Origin: Stutzerimonas nosocomialis | GTDB taxonomy: Bacteria > Pseudomonadota > Gammaproteobacteria > Pseudomonadales > Pseudomonadaceae | Length of the DNA: 35,610 bases | Assembly: GCF_005876855.1 (NCBI RefSeq) | Contig: NZ_QLAE01000042.1 | Span: 1 to 35,610, forward strand | Direction: 5' to 3' | Part shown: in pieces, positions 18,601 through 22,881 of the stretch | Position numbering within the stretch: position 1 is the first letter of the stretch | Layout: every line of letters starts with the position of its first letter | The notes under the pieces: model-generated | Databases searched by the model: none | What the model was told of the DNA's origin: nothing | Seen by the model: only the letters and a program-made list of their open reading frames with translations | Position numbers and translations under genes: made by a program

Positions 18601-19231
18601 TGCCCTGGCTGGCCGCACCGGTACCGATGCCGGAGCTGACGCCGCCGAGCAGGCCCGGGCCCATGCCGTCGAGGTTGAGCATTGCCAGTTCCGGCGGAAC
18701 GCCAGGGGGCAGCACGCCGCTACCGCTCATGTCGCCAGTGAGCTGGGTACGCTCGGGACGCACGCCCTGCTCCTGCGTCAGACCGATATCCTGGCCGAAC
18801 AGGCCGGTGATTTCAGGCCGATAAGTGCTGTCGAACGCCGCAGGAGCAGGAAGGGCTTCATTGACGCTGGCTGCATTGGCCGGCGCCAACACGGGCACGA
18901 ACGCTTCCGCCGACCGCGCCTGCGACGTACCGATGGCCGCGGCGTCCTGTTCGAACAGCGCCTGGGCGGCATCGTCCGCCAGCCAGGATCGAACCCAGGC
19001 GGACGTCTCAGGCAAATCGTGCCCATCGACACGCGCCCGCTCCTCCAGGCTCTGGCGCAGCGAAGCGATCATCCGCGGCGGCAGGCCGGCAGCCAGGAGC
19101 ATGTCATGCATGGCCTGCAAGGCCTGCTCGAGCGAAGCGACCTCGGCGGACGCCTGTCCGGTCAGGAAGTCCACCACTCCCTGCACCGCACGCACCAGGG
19201 CATCGATCTGTGCGCTCGTCAACTCGGCCAT
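3662..19231 (-). CDS. Giant Calx-beta repeat RTX protein, putative T1SS adhesin
   Basis: A single uninterrupted 5189-residue frame. Residues 1-110 are probably helical. Residues 110-263 are a Gly/Pro/Ala-rich linker. About 264-4980 hold some 39 Calx-beta domains. About 4981-5040 hold RTX glycine-rich nonapeptides (GGAGSDVLDGGDGDD and similar), and the last 150 residues resemble type I secretion C-terminal domains, with a DFQAGVDRL motif and the segment ELANQPDAHNLPQD near the end. There is no Sec signal peptide, and I saw no cysteine on reading through, as expected for a substrate exported unfolded. Calcium outside the cell would fold the repeats. The ATG at 19231 has AGGAG 9 bases upstream. 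Genes for TolC, ABC and HlyD proteins flank it. The N-terminus does not resemble the LapA retention module, and no lapD or lapG lies nearby. Surface attachment or a biofilm role is inferred; its ligand is unknown. Confidence 0.93.
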   Translation of the reverse strand: MAELTSAQIDALVRAVQGVVDFLTGQASAEVASLEQALQAMHDMLLAAGLPPRMIASLRQSLEERARVDGHDLPETSAWVRSWLADDAAQALFEQDAAAIGTSQARSAEAFVPVLAPANAASVNEALPAPAAFDSTYRPEITGLFGQDIGLTQEQGVRPERTQLTGDMSGSGVLPPGVPPELAMLNLDGMGPGLLGGVSSGIGTGAASQGTGGVAGGGLGVFPGLRNDTGIGSSLMSGTQGELPAGPAFQPAPTPSGNNEVVAPVSIVAVEGQPSVLEGDDGEITVLVFTVTRSLSSGSEQVQWSLDGLDPALFGGSLPQGVVSFAAGQTRQEIRIEVPGDGLAQGDRTASVTLSGVGAGSQLGQSSASAQILDNEARVDIRATQVQVLEGDEGEQQWLTFVVSRDNGRVAATIDWQASGLDPADVGGPLPSGTLTFGVGETSKTLSIPLLGDRVVEPNEMLTVTLSNPSAHLIVGSASASTEVLNDDGLVSIRANQAQVSEGDSGSTTTLSFTVTRTDALSAGAVRWSVTGIDENDLIEGLAGGTLQFAAGETSRDIILTVRGDREVEADETVTVSLHSEQSNLRVSGGSASTLIVNDDTGVSLNGVALDVFEGGQGQQTAITFRVTRSELLGEELSIDWRFVRVGVHAADSNDFVAGQNQLGMADGMPSGRVTFAANETEKLVTVWVKGDNLAEQDETFGIVLHNPPAGVQVINGEAYGTIRTDESTYSIEALTASTVEGNGTGGLQAFVVTRTGNIASAGQIGYQISGYGELPADLNDFAADQPMSGTVQFAAGESSKVIYVRLNGDSQIEGTESYTVSLQAQDANSQIDVGAALASIDPDDQAVSISARNGNVREGNASPQTLEFVVTRTGELSLPGTVQWHVQGHGNNPVDAADFGGVLPSGTIEFAAGQSSAVIRFSPSADSQYEPTEGLQVVISTGTPGMTVIQDRANGSLINDDARLTLDGSGLNAAEGNSDTPRQLNFTVQRQGDLTQSASVDWRVVFGSDTDSANIADFLSGTAFSGTLEFGRGVQSLVVTLPLSPDSVLEGDEAFQVVLSNPSVGAEIAVGQANGLIRNDDVIFDLLPQADSFEGSGGAREIRYVVERSGDLAGTDSITWSLTPGAANGVDGSDFVGGVLPGGTLTFAPGVDRLEIVLQIAADSQLEGDESFVLSLGTPNPGATVGNGSLNGLLLNDDQQFSIQAQASSVAEGGDGQVAQLSFVVGRTGYLGGSGSVAWRVVGEGGTAVDGSDFVGGVLPSGILDFASGETSQTITLQVAGDYRLEASEGLRVELYDPATGSSLGTASASATITNDDTGLAITTTRSGLVEGDGGTVIHEFTVTRSGVTSGTTTVEWSLSGQVDAGDFADGVLPTGILTFGPGETSKVIQVAVRGDRDVEGDESFTVTLGNASGHADILVGQAQGSILSDDVGISIHAQQTEVAEGAAGQTQVLRFTVTRSGDLSAPVSVSWVASGLQADDFAAGTALNGLVQFAPGETSRVIELTLAGDAVLENDETLTLTLGNPAENPAHAQTQLLTGSASTLVRNDDVGLSIVADQASASESDAGQERSFTFTVTRAGDLGATSVDWKVQVGAGVDAASLADFVAGQDALGGNAGLPSGTLQFAEGETSVQITVRVAGDGHIELDEAFSVELQARDGNTELTVASAETRIGNDDMGFSITPLAADKAEGHSGTTAFTFTVTRAGDLGSAALVDWSLAGIADAADFDASSGTLSFAAGEASKTLTVLVKGDLQVEADETFRVELGNARLDDGTPQNVVDGSAEGVIRNDDQGFAVLAERSAVTEGSSGSQTVIYRIVRSGELSGTATVDYLVTGSNGGDASDTLGGLPSGTLSFAPGQSELTVSFELVGDTRVEGDESFTLILSNPSAGLVTGASATSVVQDDDTNFSISAPAAHVEGPQGAFTDITFTVTRSGLSDAAGSVQWRLKSANGLDTADFGSGQDLNGNNGGLPSGTVTFDANGSDTRTITIRVRGDNLVEADEPLQVELFNPQGGTVEAGQGSATTSILNDDATFAITADATSIAEGNSGERLVSFTVTRSGSLSGVRDLTWTLSGGFDAFDLGDGQGTTGTVSFADGQATASVVIRVKGDSQYENDEALTVTLSNPPANSSIGTASATTTLANDDATLSIAALSADKGEGNSGYVDFTFSVSRGGYLNQASSVQWRVDTSVANAVDGADFYASQPGGVLLDGNGIPYGTLNFAAGENSKTITVRVAADSRLEANEVLKLVLENASAGSEIITGSASGVVRNDDAELNITAGSTSRSEGDGAHGTGAPFTYTVTRTGNLDQTSTVNWSVQHLDTNAADFTNGSTYLTPSGTLTFAAGESTKSITVYAYGDTGVGSVEGNERFNLVLSGASSGTSIGATGSYQSTIANDDTRVTVEWAQARQAEKVAGENTTYTITLTRSGDLAKSSTVNWSTTGQDVWDYGNGRWEYSADGADFASGTLPSGTVVFANGETSKTITLTVRGDNTVENDEWFKVLFSNGGGIDELVAPQTGGQNIHTSDTTLQTGTSANGVYLFGEIQRDEAEFYIQDTPTTGRTRAEGDTVNDGGAASDGYIEHTFAVYRTVSTSGTAWVDWAVQTSVGGYTAVSADDFWNDTIPSGRLEFADGESMKHVTIRTKVDDLGEFDEAFRLYLTQASPGSSIQAPSSSAGYTNNYAVLQNDDTRFDVSSEHVAEGEDLVFTITRAGDQRGRDSVDWKIELGGSETANESNNVRNDWYKIDPADLDMDWILANNPGLSWDAATRTLSGGFTFLDGELTHTVTLRTIDDALTETWREEVKMVLSNPRNLDGDIETPSLGYNQDGWVLNDEPAALLAVAANATQVFEGSSGSTTITFTVTRTAQPGGSVDYASSVAWKVVGDNINWGGTGGAQVSGYGGSAVGVTSPYSNTTYGVVSFAAGETSKQVTLTIPGDTVIEPDAGLSLTLLTPNEAYNDGFVSDSYRDEYGPTGIDPTQGTASTTLKNDDIRLWVGYFGNDTPSVSGYEGQPLNFTLVRNGRLDNDVTLNYTLLYDTAGSADFVSTSGTITLTGGQSSYAISLADLLKLDGAIESTEGFTLRLSAPGDTNSSTVRFGSDAWTASSSTSMNIGGTLYDSDTVYSITPSASSLAESGSGQSSTFSLAVVRSGYSGSGSVKWRVEGVGGNPADASDFVGGVLPSGTLGFADGVTSGTITFSVRGDGSVEANEAFRVVFYEETLNGPGITRSLSQNSATLTIVNDDTGISIADASITESDANQTLTFTVTRSGVTTGSSSMSWSLLHDTTSAADFSGATSGNLTFAAGETSKTISVTVVGDLTPEQVEQFRIVLGSFSGDISDQIRTTATGTIRNDDASFSIAPLQGASSEGQAQTFVITRSHSTEQSQTINWQILLNGSADAADLAGQAMSGSVTFAPGELTKTISIQSSQDLQAEVDETYGVQISLGAGTAGDTIGQATAEGTILNDDAAFNIAAEQVSRAEGQGGSTAFTFTVTRTGDTSGSASVAWRLGSGAASMADFASADELGDNNGLPSGSLVFADGESSKTITVLVNGDTLVEGDESFDIVLGNASGAQIQTGSASSTILNDDASISIAATDASKAEGDSGTTAFTFTITRTGSLEQAKTVDWAVVGRGLSPADGGDFPFGVLPSGSLVLPAGQASVTLTVNVRGDLLAESDEGFSVVLSNPSSGLVIGQGSADGLIVADDVVIDVSAPLAQVEGDEGETTWFDFVVTRSGDLSGSQTLDWSVVGIGANPASADDFLATSGSVTFIAGQEQLIIRVPVRGDYSGEASEDFRLNLSSADNVVFTHASADATIVNDDVSLSIAATDATHVEGHDGVQTVYTFTVSRSGNLDRATSVDWQLQGAADAADFLGGVLPSGSLAFAAGEASQTISVVVLGDRTLEADEVFQVVLGNASAGSDIKVGSATGTIVSDDVQWDLSAVATPVEGDNGATGYRFLVTRSGSGLATTLAWSVAGSGANPASADDFVGGQLPFGELTFAEGQMSQTVIVWVAGDSALEADEGFTLGLQAPGDSLSHSFATQQVDVLIRNDDDVFAIARHEADAAEGTGLTFTVTRTGSTEGTSTVNWRINHGDTDASDFLSTGGTLTFADGQSEMVLTIPVRSDRDVELDEHFSVELYQPGAGSTVDPAAGSAAGVIRNDDIDLTLASVVAEVHEGDDGTPGRLHFTVTRSGDTSGETRVDWQVQPGSATAADFPGGVLPSGQLVFAAGETHKDLYIDVLGDGLDEGDEQFTLQLSNPGADVDIVGNGQTGTLRNDDDSLALSAVTREAVEGDEGLTLFTFRIDRSGSAVGTASVDWRAAGMGNHALSDDEFEALSGTVHFADGETSKTFTVAVRGDELGEEDEGFQVWLENSSYGSTITTGPVDAMVLNDDPVLWIAADAAQVLEGSDGLQTAVTFTVTRGGDLSGPVSVLWDLVPSGANPVNAEDFGGIYLSGVVAFGAGETRKTITVYVDSDTLGEHDETFSVVLSDPVGATILTGEASVTILNDDRGLSIAALGSDRLNEGNQGQVTEFVYRVERVGDSNGSVSVDWALQGAGTYPANAGSFVGDVLPSGSLTFADGETYKDIVIRVQGDDVLGPDQGFEVVLSDPQGVDLINDRASGTIVNDDSQFAIRVVDSVLAEGNDGATTVFRFTVTRSGDTSVAASIDWSVFGSGSAPADAVDFAGGVLPTGTLSFAAGETSKTLEIPVYGDNLGESDEQFTVQLSSSAGGVSVNPMQGSARATIQGDDVALTVLALDSSRFEGNPGTTTPLTYRILRAGPSDAALTLSYSIAGAVNADDFGVPLTGTVTLAAGISEMVFSLPVRGDSLREGDEAFTLTFSHPAIVGGSTSLPGLIRDDDLGLGITGPDSVLEGDSGSRTLTFEISRNPSASAETFYWGVQPGAGQGVDGDDFGGALPSGSVTFAAGSTTASFSFSVSGDRTVEADELLSIVLRSSANSPYVLLSKDVILRNDDVAGAGDDLLTGTAGADTLAGLGGNDRLFGGAGSDVLDGGDGDDLLVGGSGADVLSGGAGADRFHYSSPSDGMDAILDFQAGVDRLTFDPSAFSVSGSTSVSQAYAGDVMETLAQLAAQGNADIYRVSFAAGQFQFGTGSNGQLDELEAAISGSDLHTGSAFFLISNGDVTRLYYDADTSSGTDGSGLVALAELANQPDAHNLPQDVIQPHTV
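4112..4291 (-). other. RTX calcium-binding nonapeptide block
   Basis: These codons encode about six tandem GGxGxDxLx-type units (GTAGADTLAGLGGNDRL, GGAGSDVLDGGDGDDLL, GGSGADVLSGGAGADRF), followed by the typical exit into the C-terminal secretion region. In RTX proteins such units form a calcium-loaded beta-roll once outside the cell and help drive export. The block is short for a protein of this size, which is also typical of giant repeat adhesins. Confidence 0.9.
4292..18442 (-). repeat. About 39 tandem Calx-beta domain repeats
   Basis: I divided the protein by its recurring unit end (usually NDD, also DDD, SDD or DNE). The rest of each unit reads: short beta start, EG, a FTVTRSG-like strand, a DF-GG-LPSGTLTFAAGETSK-like centre, GD, then E-DE-F-V-L. 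This is the Calx-beta pattern, whose acidic positions can bind calcium. I count 39 units averaging about 120 residues. They are clearly homologous but diverged, so the DNA is not a simple tandem duplication. Units are most regular on both sides of an irregular central block at 9863-12025. The count was done by eye and could be off by one or two. Confidence 0.88.
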
Positions 19232-19239
19232 GCTGGCTA

Positions 19240-19244
19240 CTCCT
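19240..19244 (-). promoter_or_regulatory. Shine-Dalgarno site of the giant adhesin gene
   Basis: On the - strand AGGAG lies nine bases before the ATG at 19231. It fixes the start of the 5189-residue frame and separates it from the tolC-like gene and terminator upstream. Confidence 0.75.
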
Positions 19245-19264
19245 GTCTACAACAACCTGTACGG

Positions 19265-19298
19265 AAAAAGTTACGCCCGCAGCGGATCGCTGCGGGCG
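19265..19298 (-). terminator. Rho-independent terminator after the tolC-like gene
   Basis: The arms 19274-19284 and 19288-19298 form a perfect 11-bp GC-rich stem (core gcccgcagcg / cgctgcgggc) with a 3-nt loop. On the - strand it is followed within a few bases by five T residues (19265-19269). It begins 28 bases after the tolC-like stop codon. It separates the channel gene from the adhesin gene, which starts only about 34 bases farther on. The adhesin therefore needs read-through or a promoter in this small gap or inside the tolC-like gene. Confidence 0.85.
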
Positions 19299-19326
19299 CT
19301 GATGGATCGGTTAGCTGGTAACGGCC

Positions 19327-20703
19327 TCAGCGCGCCATTCCGAGCTCGAGGGCGGCGACGGGCATCGCCTCCTCGGCCGGGACGACGATGCCGGGCTGGC
19401 GGAACAGAGATGGATGCAGGCGACCGGTGGCCCGCAGCAGGCGATAGGCAGCGATGGTCTCGTCGATATCGGCAGCCGTGGCATCGCTCTGCGCGTTGAT
19501 CAGGCCGATCTCGCCATTGAGGATGTCCAGCAGCGAACGGCGCCCCATCTCGCGCTCTTTGCGGGCCAGGCCAAGGAAGCTTTCGGCGATGCTGACCTGA
19601 TTGCGAAGGTGCGCCGAACGCTCACGGGAGGTCTGCCAGGAGACCCAGGCGTTAAGCGCCTCCTCGATGGCCTGGACGCGTACGTAGTCGGCCTTTTCCT
19701 GCGCGCTGGCCACCGCCTGATCGGCGGCGCGGGTGACGTAGTGGGCACGCATGCCCAGGTCGAACTGCCAGTCGAAGTTGACCATCGCCCTGGTGTCGTT
19801 GCGCAGGCCCGGCATACCGTCGCGGTCTTCGAAACGGTCTTGGCTCAGGCGCAGCGACACACGCGGCATCAGTTCGCGGCTGCGTGTGGCATCGCGTTCG
19901 GCGAGGGTGACCTCGGCACGTTTCAGCGCGGCCAGCAGGTCGGGGTTCTGCTCCCCGACGCTGGCCAGGATGTCCTGCTCGGACTGCGGCAACCGACCAT
20001 CGGGAATGGCCAGGGCTTCCAATTGCTCAGGCAGCATCGCCGCTTCGCCGAAGATGACCCGGTAGCGGTTCATGGCTTCACGCATGCGGCTGTTGGCCAT
20101 TACCCGGCGGGCCTCGGCGCCGGCCAGTTGCGACTTCGCCTGCAATACGTCGGTGGCGTAGCCACGGCCGGCTTCCATGCGCGCGTCCTCCAGGGAGGTC
20201 TGCCGCTTGATGTTCTGTTCCGACTGGCGCGCATAGGCCTGCACACGCGCAGCCTGGATCACCTGCAACTGGGCCTCGATGGCCGCCAGCGTCAGGTTCT
20301 GAATCTGCAGTTCGCGCTCGGCTTCTTCCTTGTTCAGGATCACGCGGGCCGCGTCGACGCGCGACGAGGTGGCACCGAAATCGGTGATCAGCTGGTTCAG
20401 CCCGATACTGGCCTCGACCGGATCGAAATTGCCGTCGACGCCTTCGTCACGCCGGATGCGCTGGTGACCGGCTCCGCCGTTCACGGTCAGCTTGGGGAAG
20501 TAGGCGGTCCTTTCGACGCTGACCTGTTCCCGAGCGGTAGCCACGTCGGCGTCGACCATGCGCACCAGTTGGTGCTCGGCCAGAACACGCTCGAGTTTGT
20601 CAGCAAAGCCCTGCTCAGAGAAAGCATCGGCCGAACACAGCAGCAGGCACGTCGCGGTCAACGCTCGTCGCGCAACGAAGGAGGGCTTTTTTACCGAGGA
20701 CAT
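19327..20703 (-). CDS. TolC-family outer-membrane channel of the type I system
   Basis: A 458-residue outer-membrane efflux protein. A basic N-terminus and a hydrophobic stretch (ATCLLLCSADAFS) form a Sec signal peptide ending near residue 28. The rest shows the two-fold TolC layout: FADKLERVLAEH, a YFPKLTVNGGAGHQ strand, then GLNQLITDFGATSSRVDAA, long Ala/Gln/Arg-rich helices, and a second-half strand (MPRVSLRLSQDRF) with a second helical hairpin. A trimer should form the barrel and periplasmic tunnel that meets the HlyD adaptor. It is the first gene of the secretion locus but is cut off from the adhesin by a terminator. No strong ribosome-binding site precedes the ATG at 20703. The location suggests a dedicated channel and not the housekeeping TolC, but that is inferred. 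Confidence 0.9.
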   Translation of the reverse strand: MSSVKKPSFVARRALTATCLLLCSADAFSEQGFADKLERVLAEHQLVRMVDADVATAREQVSVERTAYFPKLTVNGGAGHQRIRRDEGVDGNFDPVEASIGLNQLITDFGATSSRVDAARVILNKEEAERELQIQNLTLAAIEAQLQVIQAARVQAYARQSEQNIKRQTSLEDARMEAGRGYATDVLQAKSQLAGAEARRVMANSRMREAMNRYRVIFGEAAMLPEQLEALAIPDGRLPQSEQDILASVGEQNPDLLAALKRAEVTLAERDATRSRELMPRVSLRLSQDRFEDRDGMPGLRNDTRAMVNFDWQFDLGMRAHYVTRAADQAVASAQEKADYVRVQAIEEALNAWVSWQTSRERSAHLRNQVSIAESFLGLARKEREMGRRSLLDILNGEIGLINAQSDATAADIDETIAAYRLLRATGRLHPSLFRQPGIVVPAEEAMPVAALELGMAR

Positions 20704-21271
20704 GAAGATCTACCAATTTCATCGTTAGGGCTGCTTTGTGCAGGCATCGAGCGGCGCGGCAGCACTGGCTGTCGACATGAATGTATCCAAATCTTGCTAC
20801 CGCCCGCGGAGGGTATCGGCGGCCGTTCGATAACTTGAGGGAGCAAAATGACCGCTGGTCGGCCACCCTGCCGATGGATTACAAACCTGCTGATCGCCGC
20901 GAATCGACCCTACGGCGGATGATTGTCGCCGGCCGCCAATGCTTGCATTCGGCAGGCCAGCGTCCGCTCCTTTGCGAGCGCTTGATGAACGCCCTTCGGG
21001 CAAAGCGAGCGCCGACCTGCCGGTCTGCGTGATCAACGCCGGACATCCCCGCATCGGCAGTAATTGCCGAGTCGCATAACCCTTGCCGTCACGACGTCTA
21101 TTCTGTTGTCACAGGCATATCCCGCACGGGGCGTCGCGTTTGCTGACGCATGCTCCGTGACTGCCAGTCATCCCAGGTGCGCACGTTGCGATAGACGACG
21201 CTCGCTTGGCAGCCCAGCGCTGCCGCGAGACGCACTCGACTACCTTCATGCCTCAGCCGGAGGAGCTAACG
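20704..21271. promoter_or_regulatory. Divergent intergenic region between tolC-like and paoA genes
   Basis: These 568 bases separate two divergently transcribed operons and must hold both promoters. I found no convincing -35/-10 pair, operator palindrome or small gene. The open frames here have no supporting ribosome-binding site or recognisable product. The only clear signal is the GGAGGAG Shine-Dalgarno just before the paoA ATG (about 21259-21265). Confidence 0.4.
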
Positions 21272-21931
21272 ATGAGTGATTCTGACGACAACGGCCTCTC
21301 GCGCCGACAGGTCCTTGCCCTGGGCAGCGGCCTCGTGGTGCTGGGCTCGGCGCCGGTCTCGACCCTGGCTGCCACCCATGGCGAGCGCCCGGCAGACGAA
21401 TCCCCCGTCCGCCAGGTTGCGACGTCCACCGTGGCCTTCGTGGTCAATGGCCAGCGTCGGGAACTCGAACTGGACAACCGCACGTCGCTGCTCGATGCGA
21501 TGCGCGAACACCTTCACCTCACCGGCAGCAAGAAAGGCTGCGACCAGGGTCAATGCGGCGCGTGCACCATGATCGTCGACGGCCAGCGGATTAACAGCTG
21601 TCTGACGCTCGCCGTCATGCACCAGGGCGCGGAGATCACGACCATCGAGGGCCTGGGCACAACGGAAGACCTTCATCCGATGCAGGCCGCGTTCGTCAAG
21701 CATGACGGTTACCAGTGCGGGTATTGCACGCCTGGGCAGATCTGTTCGGCGGTATCGGTGCTCGAGGAGATCGAGCGCGGCATTCCCAGCCACGTCAGCG
21801 GCGACATCACCGCCCCACCCCAGCTGACCCGCGACGAGTTGCGTGAACGCATGAGCGGCAACATCTGCCGTTGCGGCGCCTACTCCAACATCATCGAGGC
21901 CATCACCGAGGTGGCTGGGGAGCGTGCATGA
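21272..21931 (+). CDS. paoA: Aldehyde oxidoreductase [2Fe-2S] subunit, PaoA-like
   Basis: The iron-sulfur subunit (219 residues) of a periplasmic xanthine-oxidase-family aldehyde oxidoreductase; it passes electrons from the molybdenum site to FAD. The start at 21272 follows a GGAGGAG and gives the N-terminus [17 protein letters not shown], a twin-arginine leader that exports the folded complex. A plant-type ferredoxin fold carries Cys90, 95, 98 and 110 ([12 protein letters not shown], then NSC). A helical domain carries Cys149, 152, 199 and 201 ([16 protein letters not shown]). Length and leader fit E. coli YagT/PaoA. It heads a three-gene operon and overlaps paoB by ATGA. Related small subunits (isoquinoline oxidoreductase, nicotinate dehydrogenase) share these motifs, but the whole operon favours PaoABC. 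Confidence 0.93.
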   Translation: MSDSDDNGLSRRQVLALGSGLVVLGSAPVSTLAATHGERPADESPVRQVATSTVAFVVNGQRRELELDNRTSLLDAMREHLHLTGSKKGCDQGQCGACTMIVDGQRINSCLTLAVMHQGAEITTIEGLGTTEDLHPMQAAFVKHDGYQCGYCTPGQICSAVSVLEEIERGIPSHVSGDITAPPQLTRDELRERMSGNICRCGAYSNIIEAITEVAGERA

Positions 21932-22878
21932 AAGCCTTTACTTACGAGCGCCCCGAAACCACGGCCGAAGCCGCTGCGAGCGCCGCGCGCTCACCCGGCG
22001 CGAAATTCATCGCCGGTGGCACCAACCTGCTCGACCTGATGAAGCTCGAGATCGAGACGCCGATGCACCTGATCGACGTGAACGGCCTGAAGCTCGACAG
22101 GATCGAGGCGACACCGGAGGGCGGCCTGCGCATCGGTGCGCTGGTCAGCAATACCGCCCTGGCCGCCGACGCCCGGGTACGGCAGGACTACGGCGTCCTG
22201 TCCCGCGCCCTGCTGGCGGGGGCGTCCGGGCAGCTACGCAACAAGGCGAGCACCGCGGGCAATCTGCTTCAGCGGACCCGCTGCCCCTACTTCTATGACA
22301 CCAACCAGCCGTGCAACAAGCGCATGCCCGGCAGTGGCTGCGGCGCGCTGGAAGGCTTCAGCCGCCAGCTTGCGGTGGTCGGTGTCAGCGACGCCTGCAT
22401 CGCCACCCATCCCAGCGACATGGCGGTCGCCATGCGGGTGCTCGATGCGACCGTGGAAACGGTTCGACCCAATGGCGAAACCCGCCGTATTCCCATCGCC
22501 GACTTCCATCGCCTGCCCGGCGACACCCCGCACATCGAAAGCGCGCTCATGCCCGGCGAGCTCATCACGGGGGTGACATTGCCAAGGCCGATCGGGGGCA
22601 CGCACATCTATCACAAGGTTCGCGACCGGGCCTCGTATGCCTTCGCGCTGATATCGGTCGCCGCCGTGGTGCAGCCGGACGGTACCGGCCGGGTCGCCCT
22701 CGGCGGCGTTGCGCACAAGCCCTGGCGCGTGGAGTCGGCCGAAGCGCAACTGCCCGAGGGCGCGGGCGCCGTCAGCGAACGGCTATTGGCCGACGCCCGG
22801 CCCACGCACCATAACGAATTCAAACTGACACTCGTCCAGCGCACGCTCGGCGCCGTGCTGGCGCAAGCGAGGGGCTAA
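21928..22878 (+). CDS. paoB: Aldehyde oxidoreductase FAD/[4Fe-4S] subunit, PaoB-like
   Basis: The flavin subunit, 316 residues, close to E. coli YagS/PaoB. The start at 21928 overlaps the paoA stop (ATGA). The FAD-binding segment is [14 protein letters not shown] (about 26-39), with a second flavin contact around STAGNLLQ. The segment [23 protein letters not shown] carries Cys119, 129 and 138, with Cys158 beyond. This cysteine-rich loop is the hallmark of PaoB-type subunits, which hold an extra [4Fe-4S] cluster missing from ordinary xanthine dehydrogenase FAD subunits. It has no signal of its own and should be exported with PaoA's twin-arginine leader. The gap to paoC is three bases. Confidence 0.93.
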   Translation: MKAFTYERPETTAEAAASAARSPGAKFIAGGTNLLDLMKLEIETPMHLIDVNGLKLDRIEATPEGGLRIGALVSNTALAADARVRQDYGVLSRALLAGASGQLRNKASTAGNLLQRTRCPYFYDTNQPCNKRMPGSGCGALEGFSRQLAVVGVSDACIATHPSDMAVAMRVLDATVETVRPNGETRRIPIADFHRLPGDTPHIESALMPGELITGVTLPRPIGGTHIYHKVRDRASYAFALISVAAVVQPDGTGRVALGGVAHKPWRVESAEAQLPEGAGAVSERLLADARPTHHNEFKLTLVQRTLGAVLAQARG

Positions 22879-22881
22879 GCC

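Noticed and set aside
3662-19231. LapG-type cleavage site at LAAG (residues 46-49)
   Set aside because: The tetrapeptide is inside a predicted helix, is not the usual T/A/P-AAG around residue 100, and no LapA-like module or lapG/lapD genes accompany it. A chance match is likelier.
13463-19321. 1952-codon open frame on the + strand opposite the adhesin
   Set aside because: Same explanation: a mirror of the repeat codons. Repetitive GVAQ/AGDGE patterns simply reflect the antisense of the Calx-beta consensus.
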